A stretch of DNA of 64,000 nucleotides from JBBIPA01 sp963775935 (GTDB lineage Bacteria > Chloroflexota > Dehalococcoidia > GIF9 > UBA5629). The stretch is taken from contig CAVZKR010000002.1 in the NCBI GenBank assembly GCA_963775935.1, positions 310,001 to 374,000 on the forward strand. The letters run 5' to 3'. Positions 23,447 to 31,771 of this stretch are shown here, piece after piece (position 1 is the first letter of the stretch; every line of letters starts with the position of its first letter). A model generated the notes under the pieces. It did not search any database. It was not told the origin of the DNA and saw only the letters and a list, made by a program, of their open reading frames with translations. The translations under genes were made by a program, and so were the position numbers.

Positions 23447-24463
23447 TTAGCCTCCAACCTGAGACATAAAGCGTTTCGGAGGCATCCCTCCTTGCGATAG
23501 TTGATGTTGCCTGGGCTTGATCTTCACTGCTTCTACAATTGACTCTCGTAATGCGTTCGGTGGAGCGCCAGTACGTAGTAGCGTAAGCAGGTCAATTTCA
23601 TCGTCGCTGAAAAGGCATAGCCGCAACTTGCCATCTGCAGTCAATCTCAGTCGATTACACCGGTCGCAGAAATGCTGGCTTACCGGGCTGATGAAGCCGA
23701 TGGTGCCTTTAGCCTGGGGCAAACGAAAATACTTGGCAGGGCCATTGCCTGTGATATGTGACTCTGGCTCCAGCTTACCCAGGCTATTCAATCTTTCCTG
23801 AATCTCGCTTACTGCTATAAACTGACCCTGCAAACGGTCTTTACTCTCCTCGCCACTCCCCACCGAGCAGGTATCAGCTACGAAGGGCATTAACTCGATA
23901 AAACGCACATGCCAGCCATCATTGATGGTCAATCTGGCAAAATCCAGAATTTCATCGTCGTTGACACCTCGCATTGCTACCACATTAATTTTTACTGGAC
24001 TCAACCCTATTTCCTTGGCAGCCTCGATACCATTCAGAACCTCCTGCAATCTATCATGGCGGGTAATCCGTTCGAATTTGGCTCGGTCAAGCGTGTCCAG
24101 ACTAATGTTCACTCGTTTTAAGCCTGCTTGCTTTAATCCCTGAGCGTAGTGTTTCAATAAAATGCCATTGGTTGTCATGGAAATGTCCTTGATAGCAGGC
24201 ATCGTGGCCAGCCTGGCAACAAGGTCTGTTAAATCAGTTCTCACCAGTGGCTCGCCGCCGGTAAGCCTGACCTTGGTGATGCCCAGCTCTGCAGCCACGT
24301 TAGCAATAGTGGTAATCTCTTCAAAGGTAAGCAGGTCATCCTTGGGCAACCAGTGAATGCCATTAGCAGGTGTGCAATAAACGCAACTGAGGTTACAGCG
24401 GTCGGTAACCGAGATACGAAGATAATCAATAGCTCGGTGGCAGGAGTCCGTAAGTCTGGTCAT
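23447..24463 (-). CDS. moaA: GTP 3',8-cyclase (radical SAM)
   Basis: A 338-residue radical-SAM enzyme starting molybdenum cofactor synthesis. The N-terminal cluster motif is C23-x3-C27-x2-C30 (DRCNLSCVYC), the SAM motif LTGGEPLVR follows, and the C-terminal second cluster is FCDRCNRLRLTADGKLRLC. The protein ends in Gly-Gly, the dipeptide known to be needed for MoaA activity. It overlaps rdgB by four bases. Confidence 0.96.
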   Translation of the reverse strand: MTRLTDSCHRAIDYLRISVTDRCNLSCVYCTPANGIHWLPKDDLLTFEEITTIANVAAELGITKVRLTGGEPLVRTDLTDLVARLATMPAIKDISMTTNGILLKHYAQGLKQAGLKRVNISLDTLDRAKFERITRHDRLQEVLNGIEAAKEIGLSPVKINVVAMRGVNDDEILDFARLTINDGWHVRFIELMPFVADTCSVGSGEESKDRLQGQFIAVSEIQERLNSLGKLEPESHITGNGPAKYFRLPQAKGTIGFISPVSQHFCDRCNRLRLTADGKLRLCLFSDDEIDLLTLLRTGAPPNALRESIVEAVKIKPRQHQLSQGGMPPKRFMSQVGG

Positions 24464-25068
24464 GGTGTAACCTTCTTCGTTAGTTTCTCCAGTACTCGAT
24501 ATGCTTTTTGTGCAGCACGGGCACGGTGACTGATTCGATTCTTCATTTCCAAAGACAATTCAGCCATAGTTTTTTCAAATTCAGGGAGATAGAAAACCGG
24601 GTCGTAGCCGAAGCCATTTTCACCTTTCGGCTCAAAGGCAATACGCCCTTTACATTCGCCCTGACATATTTTCACCGCGCTTTGCGGCGTTACTATCGCA
24701 ATTACACATATAAAACGGGCAGTTCGCTTTTCCCAGGGAACCCCCTTGAGCTTATTCAGTAGATATTCTATTCTACCTCTATCGCTGGCATTTTCTCCAG
24801 CGTAGCGCGCCGAGCGTATGCCGGGCTCACCCCCAAGGGCAGCCACCTCCAATCCGGAATCATCCGCTACGGTGATAAGACCAGTCAAACCCGCATAGAA
24901 GGCAGCCTTGTGGCGGGCATTCTCTTCCATGCTCACCTCCCCCTCCTCCACCTTCACCCTGATACCTTCTTCAACAGGAGTGACCAGTTCGAATGACAAC
25001 CCCCTGAAAAGGAAACGATATTCAGCTACTTTTCCCTGGTTGGTTGTTGCCAGCAGTAGCCTGGGCAT
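24460..25068 (-). CDS. rdgB: XTP/dITP diphosphatase
   Basis: A 202-residue Ham1-family house-cleaning pyrophosphatase that hydrolyses non-canonical purine triphosphates. Motifs LLLATTNQGKVAEY, VADDSGLEVAALGGEPGIRS, NGFGYDPVFYLPE and SHRARAAQK are all present. It is transcribed between fbp and moaA with three-base and overlapping junctions, so it is part of the fbp-rdgB-moaA-moaC unit. Confidence 0.94.
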   Translation of the reverse strand: MPRLLLATTNQGKVAEYRFLFRGLSFELVTPVEEGIRVKVEEGEVSMEENARHKAAFYAGLTGLITVADDSGLEVAALGGEPGIRSARYAGENASDRGRIEYLLNKLKGVPWEKRTARFICVIAIVTPQSAVKICQGECKGRIAFEPKGENGFGYDPVFYLPEFEKTMAELSLEMKNRISHRARAAQKAYRVLEKLTKKVTP

Positions 25069-25071
25069 TGT

Positions 25072-26169
25072 CTAACCGATATCCTCGAACCTTGTCCTCA
25101 GTTTCTTCATTACCTGCGGCATAGTGGTGTATTCCATCTCTTCCAGAGGCAGGCGGTGCGGTTCAAAAGGACCGAGCTGGCGGAGTACATCGGCAATCAT
25201 CAGAGCCTGCTTACGGGCATTATCGAACGCCATATCAGCAAACATATCACACGGCCCCACGAGCTTGCCTTCTGCAACCTGGAAGCCAGCGGCGATAACC
25301 CGCGGAGGACCATCGAAGCGGGTGCAGTTGCTCTCATTCACCGACACTGGCATCAGAGGACCGTGGTGCGAACCCCTCATCCAGCCTTCAACGATATTGG
25401 GATTGGCAAAGGGCTCCAGCACTTCGCCTACCGCGGGGAATATACCCTGAGAGCGCACAATGCATACTGGATCGTCCTTGCCCACATACCTTCCTGCTAT
25501 CAATGACAAACGCTGTGTGGAGGAGACGGCAGCTACTTCGCCACTGTCCCGATGGTACACTGCCTTGACGGCAAAGTGAGTGGGCGCACCCAGAAACACC
25601 AACATATCGTAGATCTCATCAGGCGCGTTGAACGATATCTTCTTATTCTCTTTCACATCGTGGACTTCGAACGAAAAACCGTTGTGCATATTACTGGCAA
25701 TAACCAGACCGATAGTATTGAAGGGATCAGCGAATATTTTATAGAGCGGCAGGTTCCAGGCGCCAGCAGCAGTTTTATCGGCCATGAAGACAATCATCGT
25801 TTCCGCCTCGCGTTCTTCGAACTCCATCTCAGCAACGCCAGGCCCCATGCCTTTTACATTACCGGAAAAAGCATCAGCAAGCAGGTCCTGACCAGCACCG
25901 TGGAGTTTGAGCTTTTTGGCTACCGCGGTACAATCAACGAAGACATTCCACGCCATCTCATGAATATCACCATAATTGATGCCATGCTTATGAGTCATAA
26001 TCAACTCGAGGTCGTCACCGCACCTGGTGACATGGTAATCAAGAAGCAGTCCTCTTTTCTTGGCTCCCGCCATAGCTTCCTTAGCTGTCTGCAGTATATC
26101 AGGGTGAGAACTGGAATGACCTACATAGCCACCGACATCAGCTTTGATGACACTCATTGTTATTTTCAT
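25072..26169 (-). CDS. fbp: Bifunctional fructose-1,6-bisphosphate aldolase/phosphatase
   Basis: A 365-residue class V FBPase, the bifunctional enzyme that makes fructose 6-phosphate from triose phosphates in gluconeogenesis of archaea and deeply branching anaerobic bacteria. The family opening VIKADVGGYVGHSSSHP, the metal-binding MTHKHGIN, the segment GAGQDLLADAFSGNVKGMGP and the GPCDMFADMAFDNAR loop are seen. Full length. A gluconeogenic lifestyle of the host fits this enzyme. Confidence 0.93.
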   Translation of the reverse strand: MKITMSVIKADVGGYVGHSSSHPDILQTAKEAMAGAKKRGLLLDYHVTRCGDDLELIMTHKHGINYGDIHEMAWNVFVDCTAVAKKLKLHGAGQDLLADAFSGNVKGMGPGVAEMEFEEREAETMIVFMADKTAAGAWNLPLYKIFADPFNTIGLVIASNMHNGFSFEVHDVKENKKISFNAPDEIYDMLVFLGAPTHFAVKAVYHRDSGEVAAVSSTQRLSLIAGRYVGKDDPVCIVRSQGIFPAVGEVLEPFANPNIVEGWMRGSHHGPLMPVSVNESNCTRFDGPPRVIAAGFQVAEGKLVGPCDMFADMAFDNARKQALMIADVLRQLGPFEPHRLPLEEMEYTTMPQVMKKLRTRFEDIG

Positions 26170-26207
26170 GGTGTGAAATATCCTCCCTCTATTTTTTCAT
26201 TACGCTT

Positions 26208-26747
26208 TTAGTAATCAATTCCCTTGCGAGCGAGCACCCCTCGATCATAAGGGTGCTTTACTTTCATCATCATCGTTACCAGGTCGGCTTTTTCTATTAC
26301 TCTGGGGTCAGCATGGCGACCGGTAAGAATCAGCTCCACGTTTTCCGGCTTCGCATTGATCAGCTTCACTACTTCTTCGACATCGATTAGCTTCCAGGAT
26401 ACTGCCACGTTGACTTCATCGAGAATAACTACGTCATAGTTGAGGCTAAGCATCGCTTTCCGGGCAGCATCCAGCGCTTTGCTGGCTTCCTCCTTCTCCT
26501 CAGGTTTGATATTGGCTGGGTCGACAAACCGCTCCGAGCCGAACCGTTCAAAGGTGATATTCGATAACGTTGCTAACGTTTTTTGCTCCCCGTAAGGGAA
26601 TTCACCTTTCATAAAGAAAACAATGTGTACCCGGAGATCATGTCCCACGGCACGAAGAGCTGTACCCAGAGCTGCCGATGTTTTCCCTCTACCGTCGCCA
26701 GTGAATACTTCAACTAACCCTTTGGTTGACTTTTCGTAAGGCAGCAT
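26208..26747 (-). CDS. cobO: Cob(I)yrinic acid a,c-diamide adenosyltransferase
   Basis: A 179-residue P-loop ATP:corrinoid adenosyltransferase. The Walker A motif is GDGRGKTSAALG (residues 18-29), the Walker B region is DVVILDEVNVAV and the family signature LTGRHADPRVIEKADLVT is intact. It serves assimilation of corrinoids; in a cell that has an MtrA-like corrinoid protein, and where many relatives depend on corrinoid enzymes, this is expected. It is the first gene of the minus-strand unit that continues with fbp. Confidence 0.94.
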   Translation of the reverse strand: MLPYEKSTKGLVEVFTGDGRGKTSAALGTALRAVGHDLRVHIVFFMKGEFPYGEQKTLATLSNITFERFGSERFVDPANIKPEEKEEASKALDAARKAMLSLNYDVVILDEVNVAVSWKLIDVEEVVKLINAKPENVELILTGRHADPRVIEKADLVTMMMKVKHPYDRGVLARKGIDY

Positions 26748-26930
26748 GGAATCACTCTTTGGATACTTAAGATGAGTTTAGCAAAACAATAGATACAGTG
26801 TCAAACGGAGAAGCCGTGTGAATTGTTGTAAGGAATGTTGGGGAGAGAGAGTTTGCAGCCCTCACCCTATTTTACATACCGTCTCATACCTCTTGCCTGA
26901 CGGTCAAGAGCAGTAGTGGAAAATTACTAT

Positions 26931-26959
26931 TTGTAGATTAACCTTCTCTTTGCTATAGT
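26931..26959 (+). promoter_or_regulatory. Probable hisA promoter
   Basis: TTGTAG (26931-26936) and TATAGT (26954-26959) with exactly 17 bases between them, 27 bases before the hisA ATG. The rest of the divergent gap 26748-26930 shows no further features. Confidence 0.5.
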
Positions 26960-26986
26960 TTTAGAACCCGATTATCAGGAAAGACA

Positions 26987-27703
26987 ATGGAGATACTACC
27001 AGCGATTGACCTTAAGGGAGGCAAATGTGTCCGTCTCTACCAGGGCGATTATACTCAGGAGACGGTTTTTTCCGAGGACCCGCTTGCCATGGCGAGACAA
27101 TGGAAAGCGCAGGGAGCCAGGAAGCTCCATGTCATTGACCTCGATGGAGCCGCCAGCGGTCAGCCGAAAAACTTATCTATTATCGAGGCGATAGTCAAGC
27201 AGACCGGCTTGCCAGTACAGCTCGGTGGCGGCATTAGAAATGAAGCCACAGTAAAAAAGTTACTCGATATCGGCATCCAAAGGGTCATCCTGGGTACTGT
27301 GGCTATAGAAACCCCGGGACTGGTGAAGGAGCTATGCCACAAATTCAGCCAGGCAATTATCGTGGGCATCGATGCCAGAGACGGATTTGTTGCTACCCGC
27401 GGCTGGAAGCAGGACACCACGGTAACCGTACTGAAACTGGCTCAGGACATGGTTAGGCTGGGTGCGCAGCGTATTCTCTATACCGATATTAAACGAGATG
27501 GTACTCTCACAGAGCCTAACTATCAGGTTATAACCAACCTCCTGAATAAAGTAAAGCTGCACATCATTGCTGCAGGCGGTATCTCGGCGATAAGCCATCT
27601 GCAGGAGCTTAAAAAGCTGGGTGTGGAAGGGGCTGTTATAGGCAAAGCGCTCTACACTGGCAATATTAGCTTGAGGGAAGCGCTAGTCCTGGAAGACGAC
27701 TAA
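26987..27703 (+). CDS. hisA: Phosphoribosylformimino-5-aminoimidazole carboxamide ribotide isomerase
   Basis: A 238-residue TIM-barrel isomerase, fourth step of histidine synthesis. It shows ILPAIDLKGGKCVRLYQGDY with the catalytic Asp 8, the phosphate loop LGGGIRNEATV, GIDARDGFVATRGW with the second Asp, and AAGGISAISHLQEL. A separate trpF exists in the window, so a dual-function PriA role is not needed. hisI follows 18 bases downstream; no other his genes are near. Confidence 0.95.
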   Translation: MEILPAIDLKGGKCVRLYQGDYTQETVFSEDPLAMARQWKAQGARKLHVIDLDGAASGQPKNLSIIEAIVKQTGLPVQLGGGIRNEATVKKLLDIGIQRVILGTVAIETPGLVKELCHKFSQAIIVGIDARDGFVATRGWKQDTTVTVLKLAQDMVRLGAQRILYTDIKRDGTLTEPNYQVITNLLNKVKLHIIAAGGISAISHLQELKKLGVEGAVIGKALYTGNISLREALVLEDD

Positions 27704-27721
27704 TAAAGGAGTAAACATGTC

Positions 27722-28042
27722 ATGTTGAAATTCGATGATAGAGGATTAATTCCAGTCATTGTTCAGGACGTGAATAGCAGTGAAGTGGTGATGCTGGGCT
27801 ATGCCAACAAAGAGTCGTTACGTCTCACGCTGGAAAGCGGTGAGGTCTGGTTCTATAGCCGAAGCCGACAGGAGCTATGGCATAAAGGCGCCACCTCAGG
27901 CAGCATTTTGAAGGTGTGTGCTATTGCCAAGGACTGTGACAGTGATGCTATTCTTATTCGGGCTGAGCCGGCTGGTCCGGTATGCCATACAGGCAACTGG
28001 GGTTGTTTCTATGAAAATCTGAAGAGCGCTGAAATCGGCTAG
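27722..28042 (+). CDS. hisI: Phosphoribosyl-AMP cyclohydrolase
   Basis: A 106-residue single-domain cyclohydrolase (no HisE part) that opens the purine ring in histidine synthesis. Zinc and magnesium sites are in DCDSDAILIRAEPAGPVCHT and the neighbouring GCFYE; SGEVWFYSRSRQELWHKG is the family signature. AAAGGAG precedes the ATG at 27722. Its stop codon overlaps that of the convergent DUF1385 gene (CTAG shared by both strands). Confidence 0.94.
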   Translation: MLKFDDRGLIPVIVQDVNSSEVVMLGYANKESLRLTLESGEVWFYSRSRQELWHKGATSGSILKVCAIAKDCDSDAILIRAEPAGPVCHTGNWGCFYENLKSAEIG

Positions 28043-28947
28043 GTTTCAGGCTGTGGCGAGGACTGCTCGCTGGCTTCAGCTTCTATTACCTTTTTAAGCG
28101 CAGATATCGCTGTCTCGAGCTGACTATCGCTCGGTTCCTTCGTGGTCATGGATTGGAGCGCCAGTCCCGGGCGTAACAAGCTGCGCATTATCGGATGGTT
28201 TACTTTAGACGCCCCAAAACGGATGAACTCATAGCCAATGGCAGCGATAACAGGGATGAGGATAATACGAGAAATAACCCCCAGCCACAGCGGCGGGCGA
28301 CCGATGAGAGTAAACACGATAATCGCAAGCACCAGTACTACTAATAAAAAACTGGTGCCACAGCGGGCATGAGCTGTAGAGTAGGTACGTACATACTCCA
28401 GTTCCAGCGGCATCCCTGCTTCATAAGCATTGACTACCTTATGTTCGGCTCCATGATAAGCGAACACCATTCTTATTTCGGACATGAAGCCAATGAGCCA
28501 CAGGTAAAGGATAAACATGCCGATACGAATGAGACCTTCAATCAGATTGCCTAGAAGCGCCGATGCAATGTAAGGGTAGACAAGGTAGTTGGTGATGAGC
28601 AGCGGTGTGACGAAGAATACAGCTACGGCAAAAACAATTCCCAATGCCATGGTGCCCCACAGTAGCCACGGAGATATTTTTTCCCCTGTTTCCTCTGCTG
28701 CAGCAACATTTGCTGAATGGAGCAATGCCTGAATACCCAGCACCAGGGTCTCAATGAGTACAATCACGCCCCTGAGAAAAGGCAACTCCCGCAATCGACC
28801 TTTGTATATGCTTGCCAGAGGCTGGCTGGTGACCTCTATGTGACCGTCGGGACAGCGGACGGCGATAGCTACATGCTTCTTCCCCCGCATCATCACTCCT
28901 TCGATGACCGCCTGTCCACCATAGTAGAGAGGTTTTTTTGTTGACAT
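28039..28947 (-). CDS. DUF1385 membrane protein (YqhQ-like)
   Basis: A 302-residue membrane protein of the DUF1385/YqhQ family. YYGGQAVIEGVMMRGK is the N-terminal signature, four to five hydrophobic segments lie between residues 95 and 240, and YHGAEHKVVNAYE carries the conserved His and Glu residues of the proposed metal site. The family often sits between rpmE and prfA; here it also follows rpmE on the same strand. The biochemical role is unknown. The ATG at 28947 is preferred to a TTG four codons upstream. Confidence 0.88.
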   Translation of the reverse strand: MSTKKPLYYGGQAVIEGVMMRGKKHVAIAVRCPDGHIEVTSQPLASIYKGRLRELPFLRGVIVLIETLVLGIQALLHSANVAAAEETGEKISPWLLWGTMALGIVFAVAVFFVTPLLITNYLVYPYIASALLGNLIEGLIRIGMFILYLWLIGFMSEIRMVFAYHGAEHKVVNAYEAGMPLELEYVRTYSTAHARCGTSFLLVVLVLAIIVFTLIGRPPLWLGVISRIILIPVIAAIGYEFIRFGASKVNHPIMRSLLRPGLALQSMTTKEPSDSQLETAISALKKVIEAEASEQSSPQPET

Positions 28948-28959
28948 AGTAGTAAACAA

Positions 28960-28987
28960 AAAGGAGCGGGTGTAACACCGCTCCTTT
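28960..28987 (-). terminator. Terminator of the rplU-rpmA-rpmE unit
   Basis: A stem of about 12 base pairs (AAAGGAGCGGTG against CACCCGCTCCTTT, one bulge) with a three-base loop, followed on the minus strand by TTTTTGTTTAC. It lies 18 bases after rpmE and just before the DUF1385 start. Confidence 0.85.
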
Positions 28988-29004
28988 ATACGAGTTTGCT
29001 CGTG

Positions 29005-29211
29005 TTAGCTCTGAATCTTGTAGCGGCGCTTAAAACGCTCTACTCTACCGGCAGTATCAACAATCCTCTGTTCGCCAGTGAAAAAAGGATGACATTTGCT
29101 GCATAATTCAACCTTCAGTGTTTCTCTGGTAGAGCCAGTGGTAAAGGTATTACCGCAGGAACAAATGACCTTGGTATTGGGATAGTATTTGGGATGAATC
29201 TTCTCTCTCAT
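29005..29211 (-). CDS. rpmE: 50S ribosomal protein L31
   Basis: A 68-residue ribosomal protein of the zinc-binding (C+) type: MREKIHPKYYPNTKVICSCG and then CSKCHPF give the four-cysteine site CxC...CxxC. It lies two bases after rpmA on the same strand. Zinc-binding L31 suggests no strong adaptation to zinc starvation for this copy. Confidence 0.96.
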   Translation of the reverse strand: MREKIHPKYYPNTKVICSCGNTFTTGSTRETLKVELCSKCHPFFTGEQRIVDTAGRVERFKRRYKIQS

Positions 29212-29213
29212 AG

Positions 29214-29468
29214 CTATTTTGAATACACGCTTACCTTTCTGGTTGTCCTGGTAGCGGGCTCATATTTCACCATACCGTCAATCAGAGCAAATAAAGTATA
29301 ATCCTTACCCAGTCCAACGTTGACGCCTGGATGTACTTTGGTTCCCCTTTGCCTTACCAGAATTGTACCGGCGTTTACCTTCTGACCGCCGAATCGTTTG
29401 ATGCCCAGCCGCTTTGATTTACTATCGCGACCGCAGCGAGTGCTGCCGCCACCTTTCTTATGTGCCAT
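29214..29468 (-). CDS. rpmA: 50S ribosomal protein L27
   Basis: An 84-residue basic protein. It begins MAHKKGGGSTRCGRDSKSKR without the cleavable N-terminal extension found in Firmicutes, followed by LGIKRFGGQKVNAGTILVRQ. Its start codon shares a base with the rplU stop. Confidence 0.97.
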   Translation of the reverse strand: MAHKKGGGSTRCGRDSKSKRLGIKRFGGQKVNAGTILVRQRGTKVHPGVNVGLGKDYTLFALIDGMVKYEPATRTTRKVSVYSK

Positions 29469-29854
29469 TAGCTCTCACCTCCAGCTTTGGCCTTGCGCTT
29501 CCGTGCAGGTTTGGCCTCTTCCACCACACCTCCGGGTTTGATAATGCTCTGAATTTGAAGGGTAGTCAAGTGTTGCCGATGACCGTTCTTTCGATGGTAG
29601 CGTGTCTTGTTCTTGTATTTAAAAACAAGCACTTTCTCCCCCTTGCCTTCTTTGAGGCAGGTAGCAGTGACCCTGGCATTCTCGATGGTGGGATTGCCCA
29701 CAACCGTATCTTTGCCATCGGCAATGAGTAGAACTCTGGAAAGCTCTACATCTTTGCCCTGGCCTGCGCCAAGGTAATCAACACTGATTGTAACTCCGGC
29801 AGCTACTTTGTATTGTTTACCGCCGGTTTCAACGATAGCATATGTTTCTGTCAT
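29468..29854 (-). CDS. rplU: 50S ribosomal protein L21
   Basis: A 128-residue protein starting MTETYAIVETGGKQYKVAAG, with KYKNKTRYHRKNGHRQHLTT as the rRNA-binding signature. A basic tail of about 25 residues (EEAKPARKRKAKAGGES) goes beyond the usual length of 103. It heads the L21-L27-L31 cluster. Confidence 0.96.
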   Translation of the reverse strand: MTETYAIVETGGKQYKVAAGVTISVDYLGAGQGKDVELSRVLLIADGKDTVVGNPTIENARVTATCLKEGKGEKVLVFKYKNKTRYHRKNGHRQHLTTLQIQSIIKPGGVVEEAKPARKRKAKAGGES

Positions 29855-29922
29855 ACAAAACCAATATTAGACCATATTTTGCTCAACAAAGTCAAACAAT
29901 TTGGCTTTGTGAGAAGAACAGA

Positions 29923-30300
29923 CTAGTATCTTCTTCGTTGGTCTCTGCCACCACCACCTTTGCCACGATTGAATCCGCCGCCGCCGCCGGCCCTGCCACC
30001 ACCGCTGCCGTAAGAAGGCCTATTACCGTATGACCTGCCACCTCCACCTCTGCTATCATCACGGGAACGTGCCCCACTCACAGCAATACTACGCTCTTTG
30101 AGCTTTTTCCCATTGAGCCCGGTAAGTGCAGCCTGACCTTCGGATAGAACTGGCATCTCTACAAAAGCAAATCCTTTGGACTGTCCACTGTACTTATCTT
30201 TGATGATATTGACTGATGACACCTGCCCGTAAGCCTCGAATTCTGTTCTTAATTCCTCTTCGCTGACATCATAGGACAGATTACCTACATAGATATTCAT
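29923..30300 (-). CDS. RRM-domain RNA-binding protein with Gly/Arg-rich tail
   Basis: A 125-residue protein with one RNA recognition motif. RNP2 is IYVGNLSYD (residues 3-11) and RNP1 is KGFAFVEM (about 42-49). The tail from residue 78 is a glycine- and arginine-rich RGG-like region. It resembles cyanobacterial and other bacterial cold-shock Rbp proteins. The ATG at 30300 follows GGGAGGC; an upstream in-frame ATG would add 18 unlikely residues. A weak hairpin (CAAAGTCAA/TTGGCTTTG, 29887-29909) lies downstream. Confidence 0.92.
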   Translation of the reverse strand: MNIYVGNLSYDVSEEELRTEFEAYGQVSSVNIIKDKYSGQSKGFAFVEMPVLSEGQAALTGLNGKKLKERSIAVSGARSRDDSRGGGGRSYGNRPSYGSGGGRAGGGGGFNRGKGGGGRDQRRRY

Positions 30301-30384
30301 AGTGCCTCCCTTCGACGTTTTATCATAGCAACACACACAGGCAAGGTATCCCACGCTGTGTATGTCCCCGGAACCAGACTGGCC

Positions 30385-30690
30385 TTATTTATTCATTCTG
30401 GTTTTGCTGTAGCAATCGCTGCAGTAAACTGGTTTACCCTCTCGGGGTTCGAATGGTACTTGAGTCTCTTTGCCACACTGGGCACATACGGCGGGAAACA
30501 TCTCCCGCTGAGGCTTGCGGCCATAGCCACCACCTCCATAACGCTCTGTTTTCCTCGCCTGACGGCAGTTAAGGCAACGCTTGGGCTCGTTCGTATAGCC
30601 TTTAGAGGAAAAGTACTCTTGCTCTGAAGCCGTGAACGTGAAGGTAGCCCCACAATCAGCACACTGGAGAGATTTGTCCTGAAAACCCAT
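30385..30690 (-). CDS. Double zinc-ribbon (CxxC) protein
   Basis: A 101-residue protein with two zinc ribbons: CADC...CLNC (residues 10-43) and CAQC...CSDC (about 69-92), joined by a Gly/Arg-rich stretch RYGGGGYGRKPQ. The second has the CxxCG-x-V-F-P pattern of the CxxC-x17-CxxC family found near cold-shock and RNA-binding genes. It probably binds nucleic acid and is adjacent to the RRM protein. AAGGAGG precedes the ATG. Confidence 0.85.
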   Translation of the reverse strand: MGFQDKSLQCADCGATFTFTASEQEYFSSKGYTNEPKRCLNCRQARKTERYGGGGYGRKPQREMFPAVCAQCGKETQVPFEPREGKPVYCSDCYSKTRMNK

Positions 30691-30838
30691 TGGATGACCT
30701 CCTTTTTATTAACTAGTTAGAGTTTGGTCATCCAATACTTGAGGGAAACTATGATAACTTGAGTATGTAATAACCTAAACTGAAACTATTTACTTGATTG
30801 TACACCATGCAACCTTGATTTGCAAAATACTTTTTCTA

Positions 30839-31229
30839 CTACCTCCTCCGCAGTACAACGACGAGCACAATAATGATGGCAACAATGAGTGCACAAATAG
30901 TGATGTCTAGCAGTAAGGTCGTATCGAAAAGCTCTTGAGCTGCGAGAGTGATGAACATTTCATCAGCGCTATAAGCTGCTGTCTCTTTTGCAGGAGAGGC
31001 TACCGCTCGAAAATGGTAGTTGAAATCCTAAGTAAGTCTAGCGAGATGAACGTTGAAAGCGCCAGGATTGGAATGCTGCTGTTGAGAGGTGGTGTTGCCG
31101 AGTTCAGCGCTGGAACCGTACTCAAACCAGACCAGTACCGATTTATGCGTATCCAGAGAGGCTAATTGACCGGTAAGCATTGCCGAAGTGGTAGTGGACT
31201 GCTAGAAAAACGAGCAGCTTCCGGAACAT
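30839..31229 (-). pseudogene. Decayed fibronectin-type-III surface protein
   Basis: Reading the minus strand, AAGGAGG precedes ATG 31229 and a signal peptide MFRKLLVFLA. The frame then shifts, and a fibronectin-III-like domain is seen: SVLVWFEYGSSAELGNTTSQ, FNVHLARLT, an in-frame TAG, and DFNYHFRAVASPAKETAAYS. It ends in a membrane anchor LDITICALIVAIIIVLVVVL followed by RRR and a stop. One frameshift and one stop make it a pseudogene. It was a short cell-surface protein with one Fn3 unit. Confidence 0.7.
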
Positions 31230-31346
31230 GCTATCCTCCTTAGTTACTATGCGGCGTCCACTGCCTGAGTCTTGCTGGGATTCAGCAGTCAAATTGCTCT
31301 CTCAGTATCCCGGCATTTTCTTGTCATACCGCGACCAATCGGATAG

Positions 31347-31748
31347 CTATTTCTTCACATTTACGGTAAAAGTCAGCACCTTGGCGTCGGCGGATTGCTG
31401 CTCCCATGGTCTTTTGTAGGTTAGTTTTATCTGTGTATCTCCTGCCTTAAGCCCTTGGAATACGAACTGTTCTTTCCCGCCGACACCGACCATGCCCGGT
31501 TTGGATGTATCTTGCTTAAATTCGCTCTTCACCAGCTTGAGAGAGGTCTGGTCAAAACTGGCCTCCCATTTATAGCCGGTAGTCGGGTTGGAATCCAGAT
31601 AAATCATAAACTGTTCCCCAACATTCACCTCAATCGGCTGATTTGGCGAAGTGTATTCTTTAACTCCACCTGGAGTACATCCTGTTGCTAGGAGAAGCCC
31701 TACAACTACCAGGGCTACGATCAAAACTCTCACTGCGCTTTCATTCAT
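31347..31748 (-). CDS. Chagasin-family (I42) protease inhibitor lipoprotein
   Basis: A 133-residue lipoprotein (lipobox LLATGC, Cys 24) with the three inhibitory loops of chagasin: NPTTGYKW, GVGGKEQFVF and YKRPWE. Chagasin-type proteins block papain-like cysteine proteases. It is anchored on the outer surface and might protect surface proteins. It lies between a decayed surface protein and the AthS-like subunit gene, with no evident functional tie to either. Confidence 0.9.
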   Translation of the reverse strand: MNESAVRVLIVALVVVGLLLATGCTPGGVKEYTSPNQPIEVNVGEQFMIYLDSNPTTGYKWEASFDQTSLKLVKSEFKQDTSKPGMVGVGGKEQFVFQGLKAGDTQIKLTYKRPWEQQSADAKVLTFTVNVKK

Positions 31749-31771
31749 TCGTCTTTACCGATCTTATATGT

